This document shows, piece after piece, positions 18,144 through 25,939 of a DNA stretch of 64,000 nucleotides. This DNA comes from Shewanella cyperi (GTDB lineage: Bacteria; Pseudomonadota; Gammaproteobacteria; Enterobacterales; Shewanellaceae). A model generated the notes under the pieces. That model searched no databases. It was not told the DNA's origin and saw nothing but the letters and a program-made list of their open reading frames with translations. Location: the NCBI RefSeq assembly GCF_017354985.1, contig NZ_CP071501.1, positions 62,001-126,000 on the forward strand, in the 5' to 3' direction. Every line of letters begins with the position of its first letter. Position 1 is the first letter of the stretch. The position numbers were made by a program, and so were the translations under genes.

Positions 18144-18455
18144 TTATAGGTTTTCAACCCTGAGCGGCTGGTCACCGGCGCAGCATTCGGCATATAGAAA
18201 GCCCAGCAACGCATTGACCGCATCGAAATTCAGGGTGCAATACAAGGTGCGGCCGTCCCGTTGTTGCTGCATCAGCCCGACCTTGCTCATTCGACTCAGG
18301 TGATGGGACAGGGTCGAACCCGGGATATCCAGCTTGGCCTGGATATCCCCCACACTCATACCCCCATGCCCGGCCCTGACCAACAGGCGAAAGATACTCA
18401 GGCGGGTGCTGTGCCCCAGTTCGGCCAATTGATCGGCCGCCAGTGTTAATTCCAT
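18144..18455 (-). CDS. ArsR-family winged-helix repressor
   Basis: A 103-residue DNA-binding protein: LAELGHSTRLSIFRLLVRAGHGGMSVGDIQAKLDIPGSTLSHHLSRMSKVGLMQQQRDGRTLYC is a standard ArsR/SmtB winged helix. It ends in a tail with adjacent cysteines (YAECCAGDQ), plus the Cys in LYC, that could bind metal(loid). It is divergent from a DUF318-type permease, with two palindromes sharing TTTCGA between them, so it very likely represses the permease and itself. The ATG at 18455 has AAGGA upstream. The inducer (arsenical, metal or other) is not determined. Confidence 0.88.
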   Translation of the reverse strand: MELTLAADQLAELGHSTRLSIFRLLVRAGHGGMSVGDIQAKLDIPGSTLSHHLSRMSKVGLMQQQRDGRTLYCTLNFDAVNALLGFLYAECCAGDQPLRVENL

Positions 18456-18518
18456 GCTCAATCCTTATCGACTGTCCTGGGCCTATTCTAGCCGTCGTCG
18501 GCAGCGGAAAACAAAAAT

Positions 18519-18590
18519 ATTTCGATCATTGTCGAAATCTCTTGTATTTCGATAATCGTGGAAATATATTAATTCCACAATCATCGAAAT
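18519..18590. promoter_or_regulatory. Palindromic operators of the ArsR-type regulator
   Basis: Two inverted repeats share the core ATTTCGA. The first (18519-18538) has arms ATTTCGA and TCGAAAT with a 6-base spacer. The second (18546-18590) has 18-base arms, ATTTCGATAATCGTGGAA and TTCCACAATCATCGAAAT, matching at 16 of 18 positions across a 9-base A/T-rich centre. Both lie in the divergent gap between the repressor and the permease, where an ArsR-family dimer is expected to bind. Confidence 0.85.
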
Positions 18591-18638
18591 ATGTGCCGAC
18601 CCGCTCGGCATCCACAGCAGTACAACAGGAGGGGCACC

Positions 18639-19526
18639 ATGTATCCGGCATTCCAGGCGGCGTTAGTGTTTTTTATCTCTACCCTGGCAGAACTATTGTT
18701 GTTGTTTGTGGCCATCAGCGCCCTGGTGCAATGGTTGCAACTGCGGTTTCCTGCTGCGCGGGTCAAGGCCCTGCTGGGGGGCGGTGCCGGCTATCTGACA
18801 GCGGCGGCACTGGGTGCCATCACGCCTTTTTGCAGCTGTTCGACCCTGCCGCTGCTGGAGGGTATGTTGCGGGCCAGGGCCGACTTTGGCCCTGTGATGA
18901 CCTTTTTGCTGACCTCGCCGCTGCTTAATCCTGTGCTGCTGGTGTTGCTGATTGGCACATTGGGGCTCAAACTGGCGCTGTTTTATGCCCTGGGGGTACT
19001 GCTGCTGGCGCTGCTGGCGGGCTGGTTGTTGCAACACCTGGGATTCGGTCGTTATGTCACCCTGACGCCGGGCACAGTGGAAGAAGCGGCCACCTCGGTT
19101 GCAACACAAGGCATTAAAGCCGGGATGCTGCTGCGGGGTGCCGTGAAGCAGACCAGGGAAGTATTGCCACACCTGATTGCCGGGGTGGCGGTCGGCGCCC
19201 TGATCCACGGTTATGTGCCGGCGGACTTCTTCAGTCGTTTGGCTTTCGGCGAACCCTGGTGGCTGATCCCGGCCTCAGCGCTGTTGGGGATCCCCTTGTA
19301 TGTTCGCGCCAGTTCCATGTTGCCCTTGGCGGCCAGTTTGGTGAGCAAGGGTGTCAGCTATGGCAGTGTGATGGCCCTGACCATAGGCGGAGCCGGTGCC
19401 AGTCTGCCGGAACTGATCATCCTCAGCCGCCTGTTCCGCTGGCCGCTGCTGCTGGCCTTTATCACAGTGGTCTTCACCACGGCCTGTGTTACCGGCCTTA
19501 CGGTCAATCTGCTGATGCAGCCTTGA
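18639..19526 (+). CDS. DUF318/ArsP-like permease with CSC motif
   Basis: A 295-residue polytopic membrane protein of the UPF0718/DUF318 family. The first half contains TPFCSCSTLP with Cys65 and Cys67, the hallmark cysteines of this family; ArsP members export trivalent organoarsenicals. The second half repeats the fold (IPLYVRASSMLPLAASLVSKG). A perfect AGGAGG ribosome site precedes the ATG at 18639. It is divergent from an ArsR-type repressor with strong palindromes in between, so it is probably induced by the metal(loid) or thiol-reactive compound it exports. The exact substrate cannot be read. Confidence 0.85.
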   Translation: MYPAFQAALVFFISTLAELLLLFVAISALVQWLQLRFPAARVKALLGGGAGYLTAAALGAITPFCSCSTLPLLEGMLRARADFGPVMTFLLTSPLLNPVLLVLLIGTLGLKLALFYALGVLLLALLAGWLLQHLGFGRYVTLTPGTVEEAATSVATQGIKAGMLLRGAVKQTREVLPHLIAGVAVGALIHGYVPADFFSRLAFGEPWWLIPASALLGIPLYVRASSMLPLAASLVSKGVSYGSVMALTIGGAGASLPELIILSRLFRWPLLLAFITVVFTTACVTGLTVNLLMQP

Positions 19527-19577
19527 GCTGAAGTAGCCCTGAGCTGATGTTGCCCCGAAATAGGGAAGGAGAAACAG

Positions 19578-20945
19578 ATGCATGCCACCACATTGGTCAA
19601 GCCGGTCTTGCCGGCTGCCACAGAACCCGATTGGTCGGCGCTGCTGACCCGCTCATCCCTTGGCCTCAGGGCCGCCGATGGCCGCTTTATGCCGTTGCCC
19701 GTGTCCCTGACCCCTTATCAATTGACCCCGGCGCAGTGGCTGGCGGCGAAACAAGGGGCGAGCCTGCTGGGCAGGATGCTGGCCGCCATTGCCGCCGAGC
19801 CCCACTGGCTGCTGACCGAGCTTGCCCCCATACTTGACGGGGATTCTCTGCCGGCACGCTTGGGGCGTTTGCTGCAAGAGTCCGGCCCGGTGCTGGCCCA
19901 AGGACTGGCACTGATGCGTCACGACCTGATGTTGGATAGCCAGGGCCAGTGGCGCTGGGTGGAGTCCAACCCGATTGCCGCCGGTATGGGACCACTCAAT
20001 GACCTCTGGCTTGAGCTGCTCCGCCCCCACAGGCCGGAACTGACCTTTGCCGACAATCAGGCGTTGGCAAGACAGGCGGATTTCATGCTGCAGGCCGCGA
20101 AAAGCTGGGCACAGAATCGGGGACGCAGCCGGGCCAACATAGGTTTTGTGGTCGAACCCAGGGAAGACAATATCTTTGATCAGCAGTTGCTGGCCGATGC
20201 CATGGCGCGGCAGGGCGCCAGGGTGCAACGCCTGACCCTGGCCGACCTTGAAGTTTGCCTCAGCAGTGGCAGCAGTGACGGGCCGCTGTTGGATTTGCAG
20301 GGCGAGGCGTTGGATCTGCTGTATTGGCGTACCGGCTACAACGCCGCCGATTATCAGAACGAAGCGCAGTGGCGGCTGCGATCCGAGCTGGAGCGGCTGG
20401 ACATTCTGCTGTGTCCCGACATGGCGCTGCAGTTGGCCGGCAGCAAGTACCTGCAACTGCAACTGAGCCAGCTTTTTGCCTCCCCCGAGTCCCGCCTGGC
20501 ATTTGGCCGCCGCTTTGGCTTCTCGGCCACCGAGCTCGCTGAACTCGGTGCCCTGATGTCACCGGCCATGGCGGTGTTGCAGTTGCATCCTGAGCAGCTG
20601 ACAAAGCTGATTGCACAGGGCTGGTGGTACAAGCGCCAGGACGAGGGCGGCGGCAATGTGGCCAGGGGCGAGCAGGCGCTGGCCTGGGCCCGTGAAGACA
20701 GTGCCGACAGCGGCGCCCTGTTGATGGCGCCCATAGCCGCCCAATCCAGGCCGGAACTCCTGAGCAAGTTGGTGCGGGGTGAATGGTTGCAGGCCCGGGG
20801 TCATATCTCTGAGCTGGGGATCTTTACCCTGGGCGATCGCGCCGACTACGGCGGCTACCTGCTGCGAACCAAGGCCGACACCAGCCTGGAGGGTGGGGTA
20901 CACAAGGGCTTTGGGGTGCTGGACACTCTGGTGTTGGCGCCATAG
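19578..20945 (+). CDS. Eukaryotic-type glutathione synthetase homologue
   Basis: A 455-residue ATP-grasp-type protein resembling eukaryotic glutathione synthetase rather than bacterial GshB. Collinear signatures are RHDLMLD, ESNPIAAGMGPLND (Glu129, Asn131), VEPREDNIFDQQ, YWRTGYNAADYQNEAQWRLR, ERLDILLCPDMALQLAGSKY, the glycine-rich loop EGGGNVARGE (356-365) and GYLLRTKA (Arg430) before LEGGVHKGFGVLD. The catalytic loops look intact, so it may ligate glycine or a related amine to a gamma-glutamyl dipeptide. It starts 51 bp after the DUF318 permease, probably in the same transcript. Confidence 0.82.
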   Translation: MHATTLVKPVLPAATEPDWSALLTRSSLGLRAADGRFMPLPVSLTPYQLTPAQWLAAKQGASLLGRMLAAIAAEPHWLLTELAPILDGDSLPARLGRLLQESGPVLAQGLALMRHDLMLDSQGQWRWVESNPIAAGMGPLNDLWLELLRPHRPELTFADNQALARQADFMLQAAKSWAQNRGRSRANIGFVVEPREDNIFDQQLLADAMARQGARVQRLTLADLEVCLSSGSSDGPLLDLQGEALDLLYWRTGYNAADYQNEAQWRLRSELERLDILLCPDMALQLAGSKYLQLQLSQLFASPESRLAFGRRFGFSATELAELGALMSPAMAVLQLHPEQLTKLIAQGWWYKRQDEGGGNVARGEQALAWAREDSADSGALLMAPIAAQSRPELLSKLVRGEWLQARGHISELGIFTLGDRADYGGYLLRTKADTSLEGGVHKGFGVLDTLVLAP

Positions 20946-21149
20946 GCCGTTTCGCAGCTGCGATGGCGCTCCGGGCAATTAATCCAAGACAATTATTCCA
21001 AGACATAGGGCGGCAAAAAGCGGATAATTCCGCCAATTTTGCTCGATTTGACCATGGTTTTGGGGTTGCCCTTTGCGGCCCCGCCATGGCGAGCGTCATC
21101 GGTGCCCTTGAGGCAGGCGGCCAGCCCCGCAGGAATTCGGAACTATCCA

Positions 21150-23348
21150 ATGGAAATCAAAGTAAATTTTCTCGACAATCTCAGACTTGAAGCCAAGTTT
21201 GATGATTTCACCGTCATTGCCGACCAGCCCATACGCTACAAGGGTGATGGCTCGGCCCCCGGCCCGTTCGATTACTTCCTGGCCTCGTCGGCCCTGTGCG
21301 CCGCCTATTTCGTCAAGGTGTATTGCGTCTCCCGCGATATTCCCACCGAGGGCATTCGCCTGTCCCAGAACAACATAGTGGACCCGGAAAACCGCTATAA
21401 CCAGATCTTCAAGATCCAGGTGGAATTGCCGGAAACCATTTCCGAAAAGGACCGCGAGGGCATACTGCGCTCCATCGACCGCTGCACTGTGAAGAAGGTG
21501 GTGCAGACCGGCCCCGAATTCCAGATTGAGGTGGTGGAAAACCTCGATCAGGACGCCCAGGCCATGCTGATGCTAACCGCGGACGAGAGCCATCACACCT
21601 TTATCCTCGGTAAGGACCTGCCGCTGGAGCAGACCATAGCCAATATGACCGGCATATTGGCGGATCTGGGGATGAAGATAGAGATCTCCTCCTGGCGCAA
21701 TCTGGTGCCCAATGTCTGGTCGCTGCACATTCGCGATGCCGCTTCGCCCAAGTGCTTCACCAACGGCAAGGGTGCCACCAAGGAGAGCGCCCTGTGCTCG
21801 GCCCTGGGGGAGTTTATCGAGCGCCTGAGCTGCAACTTCTTCTACAACGATCAGTATTTTGGCCCGGAAATCGCCAACGCCGAATTCGTCCATTACCCCA
21901 ATGAAAAGTGGTTCCAGCCCGGCCCTAACGATGAACTGCCCGACGGCCTGCTCGACGACTATTGCCTGGAGATCTACAACCCGGACGGTGACCTCGCCGG
22001 ATCCAACCTGATAGACACCAACTCCGGCAACGTGGCCCGCGGCATCTGCGCCATTCCCTACGTGCGCCAGAGCGACGGCGAGACTGTGTATTTCCCGTCG
22101 AACCTGATTGAAAACCTGTTCTTAAGCAATGGCATGAGCGCCGGCAACAACCTCGATGAGGCCAAGGTGCAGTGTCTGTCGGAAATCTTCGAACGCGCCA
22201 TCAAGCGCCGCATTATCGAAGAGGAAATTGCCCTGCCGGACGTACCCAAGGATGTGCTGGCCAAGTACCCGGCCATACTGGCGGGCATAGAAGCGCTGGA
22301 GGCCCAGGGCTTCCCGCTGGTGATCAAGGACGCCTCCCTCGGCGGCCAATTCCCCGTGATGTGTGTGACCCTGATGAACCCGCGCACCGGCGGCGTATTC
22401 GCCTCCTTCGGTGCCCACCCCAGCCTGGAAGTGGCGCTGGAGCGCAGCCTTACCGAGCTGCTGCAGGGCCGCAGTTTCGAAGGTCTGAACGACGTGCAAA
22501 AGCCCACCTTCAACAGCATGGCGGTGCAGGAGCCGGAAAACTTCGTCGAGCACTTTATCGACTCCACCGGGGTGATCTCCTGGCGCTTCTTCAGCGCCAA
22601 GCAGGACTATGAGTTTGTCGAGTGGGACTTCTCCGGCACCAATGCCGAGGAGAGCGCGCGTCTGTTCGGCATACTCGAAGACTTGGGCAAAGAGGTCTAC
22701 ATCGCCGAGTTCACCGACTTAGGCAACGCCTGCCGCATCCTGGTACCGGACTTCTCCGAGGTCTACCCTGTGTCGGACCTTATCTGGGACAACACCAACA
22801 AGGCCCTGGATTACCGCGAAGACATACTCAACCTGCACAGCCTCAGCAGAAAGCAGCTGCGCAGCCTGTCCCGACGCCTCGACGAGAGTCAGCTGGATAT
22901 CTATACCGACATCATTACCCTGATAGGGATAGAGTTTGACGAGAATACTGTCTGGGGTCAGCTGACCATACTGGAACTGCGCCTGCTGATCTGTCTGGCG
23001 CTGGGTGAATTGGAAGAAGCGCTGGAGCTGACCGAGACCTTCCTGCAGTACAACAACAACACTGTCGCCCGCGGCCTGTTCTACCAGTGCGTGCAGGCGG
23101 TGCTGGAGATCAGCCTCGACGACGAGCTGGAGCTGGATGACTATCTGGTGAACCTGGGCCGCATGTTCGGCCAGGAGACCCTGGATGCCGTGGTGGGTTC
23201 GGTGAAGGGCGAGGTGCGTTTCTATGGCCTGACCCCCACCAATTTGCAGCTCGATGGTCTTGAGAAGCACCAGCGGTTGATTGAGAGCTACAAGAAGCTC
23301 CACGCAGCCAGGGCCAGAATAGCGGCCTCGGCCGCGGTAAAAGCCTAG
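21150..23348 (+). CDS. ycaO: OsmC-YcaO fusion protein (YcaO family, RimO-accessory type)
   Basis: A 732-residue cytoplasmic protein. Residues 1-135 form an OsmC-like domain (APGPFDYFLASSALCAAYFVKVYC). Residues 190-560 form the YcaO domain with its ATP-binding segments (GKGATKESALCSALGEFIERLSCNFFYND, and NNLDEAKVQCLSEIFERAIKRR), and the rest is a helical C-terminus as in E. coli YcaO. E. coli YcaO is linked to methylthiolation of ribosomal protein S12; YcaO domains in general activate amide backbones using ATP. The ATG at 21150 starts the OsmC domain; a longer frame upstream is not conserved. The end of the gene shows a 31-bp duplication. Confidence 0.9.
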   Translation: MEIKVNFLDNLRLEAKFDDFTVIADQPIRYKGDGSAPGPFDYFLASSALCAAYFVKVYCVSRDIPTEGIRLSQNNIVDPENRYNQIFKIQVELPETISEKDREGILRSIDRCTVKKVVQTGPEFQIEVVENLDQDAQAMLMLTADESHHTFILGKDLPLEQTIANMTGILADLGMKIEISSWRNLVPNVWSLHIRDAASPKCFTNGKGATKESALCSALGEFIERLSCNFFYNDQYFGPEIANAEFVHYPNEKWFQPGPNDELPDGLLDDYCLEIYNPDGDLAGSNLIDTNSGNVARGICAIPYVRQSDGETVYFPSNLIENLFLSNGMSAGNNLDEAKVQCLSEIFERAIKRRIIEEEIALPDVPKDVLAKYPAILAGIEALEAQGFPLVIKDASLGGQFPVMCVTLMNPRTGGVFASFGAHPSLEVALERSLTELLQGRSFEGLNDVQKPTFNSMAVQEPENFVEHFIDSTGVISWRFFSAKQDYEFVEWDFSGTNAEESARLFGILEDLGKEVYIAEFTDLGNACRILVPDFSEVYPVSDLIWDNTNKALDYREDILNLHSLSRKQLRSLSRRLDESQLDIYTDIITLIGIEFDENTVWGQLTILELRLLICLALGELEEALELTETFLQYNNNTVARGLFYQCVQAVLEISLDDELELDDYLVNLGRMFGQETLDAVVGSVKGEVRFYGLTPTNLQLDGLEKHQRLIESYKKLHAARARIAASAAVKA

Positions 23349-23383
23349 TTAGCGGCTTACGGCCGCGGTCAAAGCTTAGGTAG
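23329..23383. repeat. Short direct repeat across the ycaO stop codon
   Basis: A 24-base segment starting CGGCCGCGGT at 23329-23352, containing the TAG stop, is repeated at 23360-23383 with a few substitutions (period 31). The repeat extends the gene end into the spacer. It resembles stop-codon duplications at three other genes in this window. Confidence 0.65.
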
Positions 23384-23752
23384 AGACTACGGCGGTTTAT
23401 GCCTAATCAGCCGTGGAGTCGCCTTCAGGTAGAAGGCGTGACTCTTTCGCGTGATAGCAAATAGTAAAAGCCAACCCACTGGGTTGGCTTTTTTCATGAC
23501 CCATGAGCGGACCCGAACAGCAGACGGTTTTTTACCGACTGGCATGCTGAAATATCGCTGGGTTCGACTTAAATACCTCTAAAGATATACTCACAAATAA
23601 GTATAAGTCATTGAGCTGACTCACACTTTTACCCATCCAAATCCCGACTGAGCAAAAGCATGTGCCGGATCACAAACCGGCTAAAAGCAAGCCAATAACA
23701 TGCGCCGCAAAAGCAACTCTCTGATAATAAGCCCAATCCCGAGGATTTGATG
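23349..23752. other. Gap between ycaO and the porin gene
   Basis: It holds the second copy of the ycaO-end repeat, the ycaO terminator near 23466-23494, and an A/T-rich stretch (about 23565-23720) that must contain the porin promoter. I see no open frame or structured RNA that I can support. A TGTGCCGGATCACA sequence near 23660 resembles a CRP site, but its half-sites are too close together. Confidence 0.5.
23466..23494 (+). terminator. Intrinsic terminator after ycaO
   Basis: AGCCAACCC and GGGTTGGCT arms (23469-23477 and 23481-23489) make a 9-bp stem with a 3-base loop, followed by a T-run. Confidence 0.88.
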
Positions 23753-24937
23753 ATGAAATTCAGTACCGCTGCCCTTGCCGTATCCGCCGCTCTGCTCGGC
23801 CTGTCCAATGTTGCCATTGCCGACCCCGTCAGCAAGGCCCTGGTGGAAGACGCCAAGGTCAATGTTCAGTTTCGCGCCCGCTTTGAACAGGTAGACCAGC
23901 TCTCCGACACCCAGGACTTGACCTCGCTGCGCACCCGCCTGACCTATCAGAGCGGTGAGTTGGCCAACTTTTTCGTGCTGGCCGAAGTAGACGATGTACG
24001 TGCCACAGATGAGAAGCCCTGGATTTCCGACTACGAGTACACTGAAATCAACCAGGCCTTTGTGGGTTACAAGGCCCCGGCAGACACAGTGCTCAAGTAT
24101 GGTCGCCAGCGGATCCTGCTGGACAACCAGCGTTTTGTGGGTGGCGTGGGTTTCCGTCAGAACGAGCAAACCTATGATGCCTTCTCGGTGGAAACCAAGG
24201 GCGTGGAAAACCTGACCGCCTTCTATGCCTACGTCAACAACGTTAACCGCATCTTCAGCGAAGCCTCGGGCAATGCCGATCACAACAACGACACCCACCT
24301 GTTGAACCTGAATTACAAGGCAAACGCCTGGGCCAATGTCTCGGGTTATGCCTATCTTATCGATAACCAGGACAAGCCTGCCTTCTCCACCGACACCTAC
24401 GGTGTGCGCCTGAGCGGTAAGGGTGATGTCGGCTCACTGCAGCTGGCCTACACCCTTGAATATGCCAAGCAGAGCGATGGCGCTGACAATCCGGTTTCCT
24501 ATGATGCCGATTACCAACTGGCAGAGGCCTCACTGGGCTTCAGCGGCATCAACGCCAAGCTGGGTTACGAAGTGCTGGGTTCGGACAAGGGCAACGCCGG
24601 TTTTATCACCCCACTCGCCACCCTGCATGCCTTCCAGGGCTGGACCGATAAATTCCTGTTCGGCGGCGCCGGTAACTGGAACAAGGGGATGAATGATCTG
24701 TACGGCTCCCTGAGCGGCAACTTCGGCGATCTCAAGTGGTTGGCCGTGTATCACAAGTTCGAGTCCGATGTGGACAATATCGACATGGGTAAGGAATGGG
24801 GTGTGAGCCTGGCTTATCCCTTCGCCAAGCATTACAGCGTTGAAGCCAAGTACGCCAGCTTCTCCGGTGCCGATGCCGGCTATGCCTTCAGCAGCGATGC
24901 CGATAAGGTATGGCTGACCTTTGAAGCCAAATACTGA
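23753..24937 (+). CDS. Outer-membrane porin, alginate-export-like family
   Basis: A 394-residue beta-barrel protein with a signal peptide cleaved near AIA-DP. The mature protein has alternating beta-strand patterns, the motif LKYGRQRILLDNQRFVGGVGFRQNEQTYDAFSVE typical of the alginate_export/porin superfamily, and a C-terminal aromatic strand ending VWLTFEAKY as required for barrel assembly. It is a likely general or carboxylate-permeable outer-membrane channel. Two adjacent ATG codons (23750 and 23753) are possible; the second is better spaced from GAGGA. It is monocistronic, with a strong terminator downstream. Confidence 0.85.
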   Translation: MKFSTAALAVSAALLGLSNVAIADPVSKALVEDAKVNVQFRARFEQVDQLSDTQDLTSLRTRLTYQSGELANFFVLAEVDDVRATDEKPWISDYEYTEINQAFVGYKAPADTVLKYGRQRILLDNQRFVGGVGFRQNEQTYDAFSVETKGVENLTAFYAYVNNVNRIFSEASGNADHNNDTHLLNLNYKANAWANVSGYAYLIDNQDKPAFSTDTYGVRLSGKGDVGSLQLAYTLEYAKQSDGADNPVSYDADYQLAEASLGFSGINAKLGYEVLGSDKGNAGFITPLATLHAFQGWTDKFLFGGAGNWNKGMNDLYGSLSGNFGDLKWLAVYHKFESDVDNIDMGKEWGVSLAYPFAKHYSVEAKYASFSGADAGYAFSSDADKVWLTFEAKY

Positions 24938-24975
24938 TAATTGATATCAGCCCCGGGGCTGAGTCAGCCTTAAAT

Positions 24976-25005
24976 AAAAAGCCGCTTTTAAGCGGCTTTT
25001 TTTTT
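24976..25005 (+). terminator. Intrinsic terminator after the porin gene
   Basis: AAGCCGCTT and AAGCGGCTT arms around a TTA loop are followed by a run of nine T. Confidence 0.92.
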
Positions 25006-25009
25006 GCAG

Positions 25010-25939
25010 ACGCTCCAATGATGGAGCCAGCGCCCAAGACACCTGGCAGCGTCAGGTCGCTGCGGTACGCCAGCGGCGGCAGGGCAATTGTCATACCAGA
25101 GCATGTTTTTTGTGCTGCGCGTGGCAAATAATGACGCTATCGCAGTGCGTTTTTTCTTGTTCGTCTGCCTTGGTGGTGCCTTTTCTCTAAAGACGAAGAA
25201 ATAGTGCGCTAGCGTGAGCTATTTTCGTTGCCGCAACAACGAGATTGCTAAGGAATGCCGCTGTGCCAGCGGCCAAAGTCGTGGGTCTTCGACCGGGGGC
25301 GCCTAGCCCACACCCGAGGTGTATCTGCGCTTTGCTGAGTCTGCTTCGGTCTCAAACTGTGTGATTACTAATGAGCCGCTGTGCCAGCGGCAAAAAGTCG
25401 TGGAGCTTCGCCCCACACCCGAGGAAAGAGGGCAGTATCGACTTGCCCCCTTTCCAAACCCCTAGCGAACCGCGACGAAGCGGACAGCCCCTTGGTCTTA
25501 TGATGCCAATTCGCTACCGCGCCAGACGCTCATCCCTGATTCGACTGGCGCTGCTTCGGCATCCATGCCTCGCCACGCGATTGACATCAACGCCCTGCGG
25601 CCGCTTCGAGCGGAAATGGTGTATTCCTCTGGCTTCTGAGTTGTCGGAAGATCCCGCACGGCTTAAGTGGTGCACCTTTAAATTAGGCACAGGCGAACCA
25701 GTGACCTTCCTCGCCATGGATGGCGAGGCAGAGCTTACAGGGATGTGCTTGCAGCGTGTCACTGGGGTGCCTGTGCGTAAGCCCACCGCAGGTGATTTGT
25801 TGCCGCATGGCTGGAAGATACAGCTAAGTTTGTTGGCTACTCGAGGCAGTAAGCCACGACTTTATCCACTGGAAAGCGGCAAGCCCCGTAGGGGCTAAAA
25901 CCTGGATTCGCCAAGCGCAGCTTGGCGACAAAGGCCACA
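25010..25939. repeat. Repeat-rich non-coding stretch
   Basis: No convincing gene in about 930 bases. Two related copies of a 60-75-base unit occur at 25243-25319 and 25362-25422. Each contains CCGCTGTGCCAGCGG (hairpin arms CCGCTG/CAGCGG), then a GTCGTGG segment and CACACCCGAGG. Further hairpins are CTCGCCATGGATGGCGAG (25710-25727), AGCCCC/GGGGCT near 25883-25897, and CGCCAAGC/GCTTGGCG near 25910-25928. A 175-codon open frame at 25371-25898 runs through these elements, is rich in Pro/Arg/Ser, and looks spurious. This resembles dispersed intergenic repeat elements of Shewanella and Vibrio genomes; that link is from memory. Confidence 0.55.

Noticed and set aside
23655..23680. Possible CRP site upstream of the porin gene
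   Set aside because: TGTG and TCACA half-sites are separated by four rather than six to seven bases expected from the TGTGA-N6-TCACA consensus.
25371..25898. A 175-codon open frame after the porin gene
   Set aside because: It runs through hairpin repeats, is rich in Pro/Arg/Ser, lacks a good ribosome site, and shows no domain; treated as part of the repeat stretch.
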